Positions 8,196-12,023 of a DNA stretch of 12,023 nucleotides are shown here, piece by piece. How positions within the stretch are numbered: position 1 is the first letter of the stretch; the number at the start of each line of letters is the position of its first letter. The notes below the pieces were generated by a model. The model saw only the letters and a list, made by a program, of their open reading frames with translations, ran no database searches and was not told the origin of the DNA. The stretch is from an uncultured delta proteobacterium (GTDB taxonomy: Bacteria > Myxococcota_A > Bradymonadia > REDH01). Both the position numbers and the translations under genes were made by a program. The stretch lies in contig CAIQPA010000565.1 in the NCBI GenBank assembly GCA_903873545.1, positions 1 through 12,023 on the forward strand, read 5' to 3'.

Positions 8196-9539
8196 ATGCT
8201 CATGACCCCTGCCGCCATCGCCGCGCAGCTCTCCTTCTGGGCCGCGCTCCCCTTCCTCGCCGTGCTCCTGCTCATCGCGCTCATGCCGGCGCTGGCGCCC
8301 CACTGGTGGGAGAGCAACCGCAACCGCGGGATGGTGATGGGGCTCATCGCGCTCCCCTTCGCCGCCTGGTTCATCCATTCCTTTGGCGACGGCGGGAAGT
8401 TCCAGCTCATGCATGCAGGCGTCGAGTACTTCTCCTTCATATCGCTCATCCTGAGCCTCTACCTGCTCGGCGGGGGTGTCTATCTGCGGGGCAGCCTCGC
8501 CGGCACGCCGCTCGCCAACACGGCGATCCTCGCCATCGGCGCGCTGCTTGCCAACGTGGTCGGCACCACGGGCGCCTCCATGATCCTCATCCGGCCCCTG
8601 CTCCGCGCCAACCGCAAGCGGGTGGCCCGCTCACACATCGTGGTCTTCTTCATCTTCATCGTCTCGAACTGCGCAGGATTGCTCACGCCGCTGGGCGACC
8701 CTCCGCTCTACCTGGGCTTCCTCAAGGGCGTGCCCTTCGCCTGGACCTTCTCGCTCTGGCTTCCCTGGCTCATGGTGAACGGCATCCTCCTTGTCATCTT
8801 CAACCTCCTCGATCAGTCGGTCATCAACAAGGAGGAGGCGGCCTCTGAGACCGTCCACACCTTCGAGGAGGTGATGCAGCATGAGCCGCTTCGCATCGAG
8901 GGGAAGAACAACCTCGTGCTGCTCGGACTGGTCGTGCTGGTTGTCGTGGCACGCGGCCAGCACTGGGGCTTCGGGCCGGAGGGCTGGCCGGTGGGGCTGC
9001 AGGAGGGGCTGCTGCTGCTGCTCTCAGGCATCGGCTATCTGACCACCTCGCAGCGCATCCGCACGGAGAACAACTTTTCGTTCGGGCCGATTCTGGAGGT
9101 CGCGATCCTCTTTGCCGGCATCTTCGCGACGATGTCGGCACCTCTCTTGCTGCTCAACGCCAACGCCAAGGAGCTGGCGCTCGACCTGCCGTGGCACTTC
9201 TTCTGGGCCACCGGCATGCTCTCGGCGGTGCTCGACAATGCGCCCACCTACCTCGCGATGGCAGCCACAGCGGCCGGCCAGGCGGGCGTGGAGGCCGATG
9301 GCCCCTTCATCGGAAAGTGGCTGGCGACGGGCGATGCAGCCAGCCTCTACCTGACCGCGATCGCCTGCGGCTCGGTCTTCATGGGCGCGCTCACCTACAT
9401 CGGCAACGGACCCAACTTCATGGTGCGTGCGGTGGCAGAGGAGAACGGGGTCAAGATGCCCTCCTTCTTCGCCTACATGCGCTACGCCTTCCTCATCCTG
9501 GTACCCATCTTCATCCTCGTCACGCTCGTCCTCTTCTGA
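8196..9539 (+). CDS. NhaD-type Na+/H+ antiporter (ion transporter superfamily)
   Basis: A 447-residue polytopic membrane protein of about 11-13 hydrophobic segments. Family motifs are LLANVVGTTGASMILIRPLL (117-136), NCAGLLTPLGDPPLYLGFL (158-176), EVAILFAGIFATMSAPLLLL (301-320), LSAVLDNAPTYLAM (342-355) and ALTYIGNGPNFMVRAVAEE (398-416). These match the sodium:proton antiporters annotated NhaD or CitMHS-like. The two half-helix motifs with Gly-Asn or Asp-Asn-Ala-Pro are the usual ion-binding elements of this fold. By family it would export Na+ (or Li+) in exchange for H+; related members carry citrate or arsenite, so the substrate is inferred. The ATG at 8196 has GGAG (8183-8186) 9 nt upstream; ATG 8202 is in frame but further away. 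It follows hppA after a terminator and ends 25 bp from the converging lipoprotein gene, with no hairpin between them. Confidence 0.88.
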   Translation: MLMTPAAIAAQLSFWAALPFLAVLLLIALMPALAPHWWESNRNRGMVMGLIALPFAAWFIHSFGDGGKFQLMHAGVEYFSFISLILSLYLLGGGVYLRGSLAGTPLANTAILAIGALLANVVGTTGASMILIRPLLRANRKRVARSHIVVFFIFIVSNCAGLLTPLGDPPLYLGFLKGVPFAWTFSLWLPWLMVNGILLVIFNLLDQSVINKEEAASETVHTFEEVMQHEPLRIEGKNNLVLLGLVVLVVVARGQHWGFGPEGWPVGLQEGLLLLLSGIGYLTTSQRIRTENNFSFGPILEVAILFAGIFATMSAPLLLLNANAKELALDLPWHFFWATGMLSAVLDNAPTYLAMAATAAGQAGVEADGPFIGKWLATGDAASLYLTAIACGSVFMGALTYIGNGPNFMVRAVAEENGVKMPSFFAYMRYAFLILVPIFILVTLVLF

Positions 9540-9564
9540 CCGGCGTAACGGGCGGAGGGCAGGA

Positions 9565-10239
9565 CTACTTGGCGAGGTACTTGGCGGGGTTCTTTTCGAA
9601 CTTGCCCACGCAGCGCTTGCAGCAGAGGTAGTAGGTCTTTCCGTCGACGACCGACTTGGGGCTGTTGGCCTTGATGCGGAAGACCTCGCCGCTCATGGGG
9701 CAGCGGGTGATGTCACCGACGGTGAGGCCGGGCTGCGCCTTGATCTTGTCGGCCGGCACATTCTCAAGTGCCTCCATCTCGTCCTCTTCGTGCTCGCCGG
9801 CCGGCTTGGCAGCGGCCTCTTCGCCCGCGCCGCCGCAGCCCATGTGCTCGCCCTTGTCGGCGCCGCCGCAGCAGTCGCCCTTGGTGCCGTCGCCGCAGCC
9901 CTTGCAGCCTTCGCAGGCGCACTTGCCGTTTGCATCCTTTGTGCACTCACCTTCGTGCTTGCCGCAACCGCCGGCGCAGCCCGAACCATCGGCACCGGCG
10001 CAGCTTCCCTGCTCGCCGCCGCCACAACCGGGCGCGCCGCTGGCTTCCACTTCGCCGCCGCAGCCGGCCTCACCGCTCGCCTCGGGAGCCTGCTTCTGCG
10101 CCATCGCCGCGAGTGCCGCGGGGTCGGCGCTGCCTTCGCCAATCAGCACTTGGACCGGCGGCTGCGTAACTTCGGCAGGCTTGTCGCAGCCAACAGCGAG
10201 AGAGAGGAGGCCGAGGGCAAGCAGGGAGAGAAGACGCAT
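9565..10239 (-). CDS. Cysteine-rich lipoprotein with C-terminal YHS-like metal-binding domain
   Basis: A 224-residue exported lipoprotein: signal peptide MRLLSLLALGLLSLAVGC with lipobox LAVGC, so Cys18 should be acylated. Residues 60-135 hold 13 cysteines in a Gly/Ala/Lys/Glu-rich stretch (for example CACEGCKGCG at 107-116 and DCCGG at 122-126), with a few His, resembling a metallothionein-like metal trap. A short acidic segment (149-158) leads to a YHS-like domain, CPMSGEVFRI (180-189) and YYLCCKRCVGKFEKNPAKYL (203-222), a fold known in heavy-metal-binding proteins. Metal (copper, zinc or cadmium) capture at the cell surface is a reasonable inference; no metal pump or regulator is adjacent. 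The ATG at 10239 has GGAG 8 nt upstream (10248-10251). The stop is 25 bp from the end of the antiporter gene. Confidence 0.85.
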   Translation of the reverse strand: MRLLSLLALGLLSLAVGCDKPAEVTQPPVQVLIGEGSADPAALAAMAQKQAPEASGEAGCGGEVEASGAPGCGGGEQGSCAGADGSGCAGGCGKHEGECTKDANGKCACEGCKGCGDGTKGDCCGGADKGEHMGCGGAGEEAAAKPAGEHEEDEMEALENVPADKIKAQPGLTVGDITRCPMSGEVFRIKANSPKSVVDGKTYYLCCKRCVGKFEKNPAKYLAK

Positions 10240-10399
10240 CGCGGAGACTCCAGTGGATAACGGTGGCGCGATGCAAAAGGAGGTCGCAGGCGCCATGGTA
10301 CTTGGGCCGCTGACTAGGGTTGTGTGACCCGAGTCGCAAGACTTTCGACCGTGCCGCTTCGCCCACCGTTCCGCTTCCCTCGCCCGCGCGAGGCGGTTA

Positions 10400-10416
10400 G
10401 GAGAGAGCCCCTCTCC
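10400..10416 (+). promoter_or_regulatory. Hairpin just before the hydrolase ribosome binding site
   Basis: GGAGAG (10400-10405) and CTCTCC (10411-10416) pair with a 5-nt loop, ending 5 nt before the GAGG (10422-10425) that serves the ATG at 10433. The GGAGAG arm itself looks like a Shine-Dalgarno sequence, and pairing would hide it. A role in translation is possible but unproven. I see no convincing -35/-10 pair in the 193-bp divergent region 10240-10432. Confidence 0.25.
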
Positions 10417-10432
10417 GCCCCGAGGTAGCCCC

Positions 10433-11272
10433 ATGAGCCAATCCCCGTCGTCCGCTCTCCCCGTCGGCAAGTTCGTTGAGCTCGAAGATGGCCTCCGCGT
10501 CCATTACCATGAGGCCGGCGCAGGGCTCCCCGTCGTCTTCGTCCACGGCTCAGGCCCCGGCGCGAGCGGCTACAGCAACTTCAAGGGCAACTTCCCGCTC
10601 TGGGCTGCGTCGGGCTTTCGGACCATCGTCCCCGACACCATCGGATTCGGCCACTCGAGCAAGCCGGAGGATGTCGACTACACGCTCGCCTTCCTCACCG
10701 ATGCGCTGCTCCGCTTCACACAGGCCATCGGCCTTGAGCGCTTCGTCCTGGTCGGAAACTCGCTCGGCGGCGCCATGTGCATTCGGCTCTCGCTCGACCA
10801 CCCCGAGCTTGTCGCAGGCTTGATTCTCATGGCGCCGGGCGGCCTCGAAGAGCGCGAAGTCTACATGGGCCTCCGCGGCATCCGGACCATGATGAAGTCT
10901 GTCCTCGACCCGGCCGGCTTCTCGCTTGAGAGCATGCGCAAAATCTTCTCGCTGCAGCTCCACGACCCCTCCATCCTCTCCGAGGAGACGCTCCACGAGC
11001 GGCTCGAGGTTGCCCTCACGCAGCCCCGCAAGGTCTTCACCTCGCTGGCGGTCCCCCACCTCGCGCCCGAGCTGCCCAACCTGGCCGTGCCGTCGCTCAC
11101 CTTCTGGGGCACGGGCGACCAGTTCTGCCCCATCTCCGGTGCCACGGCCATCGCCATGAACTGCCGCAACGCCCGGGTGATGACCATCACCGAGTGCGGT
11201 CACTGGGTCATGGTCGAGCACCCCCGCCTGTTCAACGACGTGAGCCTGCAGTTCCTGCGCGAGCTCGCCTGA
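10433..11272 (+). CDS. Alpha/beta hydrolase, meta-cleavage product hydrolase type (MhpC/BphD/HsaD family)
   Basis: Hydrolyses the C-C bond of a ring-fission product, releasing 2-hydroxypenta-2,4-dienoate and a carboxylic acid. The 279-residue length is normal. The oxyanion motif HGSGPGA (39-45) followed by SGYSNFKGN (45-53) is characteristic of C-C hydrolases rather than general esterases. The catalytic triad is Ser110 in GNSLGG (108-113), Asp229 in GTGDQF (226-231) and His257 in CGHWVMVEHP (255-264); MAPGGL (133-138) is also typical. The substrate (phenylpropionate, biphenyl, toluene or steroid ring-fission product) cannot be told from this sequence alone. GAGG (10422-10425) lies 7 nt before the ATG. 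mhpF follows after 30 bp on the same strand, which supports the pathway assignment. Codon use is like that of the neighbouring genes. Confidence 0.9.
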   Translation: MSQSPSSALPVGKFVELEDGLRVHYHEAGAGLPVVFVHGSGPGASGYSNFKGNFPLWAASGFRTIVPDTIGFGHSSKPEDVDYTLAFLTDALLRFTQAIGLERFVLVGNSLGGAMCIRLSLDHPELVAGLILMAPGGLEEREVYMGLRGIRTMMKSVLDPAGFSLESMRKIFSLQLHDPSILSEETLHERLEVALTQPRKVFTSLAVPHLAPELPNLAVPSLTFWGTGDQFCPISGATAIAMNCRNARVMTITECGHWVMVEHPRLFNDVSLQFLRELA

Positions 11273-11302
11273 TTTCTCTCCCCCTCGACCCTGCGTGACC
11301 TG

Positions 11303-12023
11303 ATGGAACGAGTTCGCTGCGCCATCATCGGCTCCGGAAATATCGGAACCGATCTCATGTACAAGGCGCTTCGCAGCGCCGAAATCGAGCCTGTCTGGAT
11401 GGTGGGCATCGACCCCGACTCCGACGGCCTCGCCCGTGCCCGCTCGCACGGCCTCAAGACCACCCACGAGGGGGTAGACGGCCTCATCGCCCACATGCGG
11501 GAAGACAACATCCGCATCGCCTTCGACGCGACCAGCGCCTACGCCCACGCCGAAAACTCCCGCAAGGTCATCGAGCAGGGCGCGGTCATGATCGACCTCA
11601 CGCCCGCCGCCATCGGCCCCTACTGCGTGCCCTCCGTCAACCTCGCCGCCCAGATCGCGCTCGGCGCCAGCAACCTCAACATGGTCACCTGCGGCGGCCA
11701 GGCCACCATCCCCATGGTCTACGCCGTCAGCCGCGTGCAGCCGGTCGACTACGGCGAGATCATCGCCACCGTCTCGTCTCGCTCTGCCGGCCCCGGCACC
11801 CGCGCCAACATCGATGAGTTCACCCGCACCACCGCCACCGGCGTGGAGCGCGTGGGCGGCGCGAAGCGGGGCAAGGCCATCATCATCATCAACCCGGCCG
11901 ACCCGCCGATCATCATGCGCGACACCATCCACTGTCTCACCGAGACCGACCCCGACCAGGAGGCCATCCGCGCCTCGGTCCACGCGATGATCGCCGAGGT
12001 GCAGAAGTATGTGCCGGGCTACC
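11303..12023 (+). CDS. mhpF: Acetaldehyde dehydrogenase, acylating (MhpF/DmpF), 3' end outside window
   Basis: Converts acetaldehyde, CoA and NAD+ to acetyl-CoA, the last step of the lower meta-cleavage pathway, normally in a channelling complex with the aldolase MhpE/DmpG. The visible 240 residues cover about three quarters of the usual 300-315. The NAD-binding motif AIIGSGNIGTDLMYK is at 7-21, and MVGIDPDSDGLARAR at 33-47. The catalytic Cys130 lies in MVTCGGQATIP (127-137), and SAGPGTRANIDEF and NPADPPIIMRDT follow. The frame stays open to the window end at VPGY, where family members continue. The start is ATG 11303, 30 bp after the hydrolase stop; the upstream Shine-Dalgarno is weak (GTGACC), so coupling to the hydrolase is likely. 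Aldolase and hydratase genes are expected just beyond the window. Confidence 0.96.
   Translation, partial: MERVRCAIIGSGNIGTDLMYKALRSAEIEPVWMVGIDPDSDGLARARSHGLKTTHEGVDGLIAHMREDNIRIAFDATSAYAHAENSRKVIEQGAVMIDLTPAAIGPYCVPSVNLAAQIALGASNLNMVTCGGQATIPMVYAVSRVQPVDYGEIIATVSSRSAGPGTRANIDEFTRTTATGVERVGGAKRGKAIIIINPADPPIIMRDTIHCLTETDPDQEAIRASVHAMIAEVQKYVPGY

Noticed and set aside
10550..11983. Open frame of 477 codons on the minus strand across the hydrolase and mhpF
   Set aside because: Both sense genes have complete family motifs; the antisense frame is Gly/Ala/Asp/Val-rich and crosses an intergenic gap, typical of high-GC shadow frames.

Overview
The window is GC-rich bacterial chromosome (my estimate is around 65% G+C) with strong C/G bias at third codon positions. 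The best lineage guess is a myxobacterium-like member of Myxococcota or Bradymonadia. This rests on secreted lipoproteins with Asp/Thr-rich linkers, short C-x5-C-x5-C cysteine modules and a C-terminal DxDxDG-type repeat. It is an inference; there is no rRNA or other marker gene here. I see no tRNA, rRNA, IS element, integrase or CRISPR array.

Layout. Bases 2-856 (+) are the 3' end of a large secreted protein, followed by a probable terminator. From 5304 down to 927 on the minus strand runs a co-directional block: two tandem paralogous DUF3105 lipoproteins (lip1 4156-5304, lip2 3323-4147), purF (1849-3237), a UPF0316 (DUF5698/DUF2179) membrane protein (1313-1852) and a MutT-type Nudix hydrolase (927-1316). 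The last three are joined by two GTGA stop/start overlaps. A 228-bp divergent region then leads to a membrane pyrophosphatase (hppA, 5533-8025, +), a terminator, and an NhaD-type Na+/H+ antiporter (8196-9539, +). Converging on that is a cysteine-rich lipoprotein with a C-terminal YHS-like metal-binding domain (9565-10239, -). After a second divergent region comes the start of a meta-cleavage aromatic (or steroid-ring) degradation operon: an alpha/beta hydrolase (10433-11272) and acetaldehyde dehydrogenase mhpF (from 11303, running off the window end).

How the genes work together. PurF and MutT both concern purine nucleotides (synthesis and sanitation), and the UPF0316 protein sits translationally coupled between them. 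HppA and the antiporter are both ion-translocating membrane proteins and may jointly set the H+/Na+ gradient. The hydrolase and MhpF are the ring-fission-product hydrolase and the last enzyme of the pathway that turns 2-hydroxypentadienoate into pyruvate and acetyl-CoA; the hydratase and aldolase are expected just past the right edge.

The least explained material is the set of three cysteine-rich lipoproteins. The two DUF3105 copies keep all 16 cysteines outside the signal-peptide region at almost identical spacing, and all three share the hexapeptide EGSADP. I do not see a clear new defence or mobile system; most of the window is ordinary housekeeping and metabolism.
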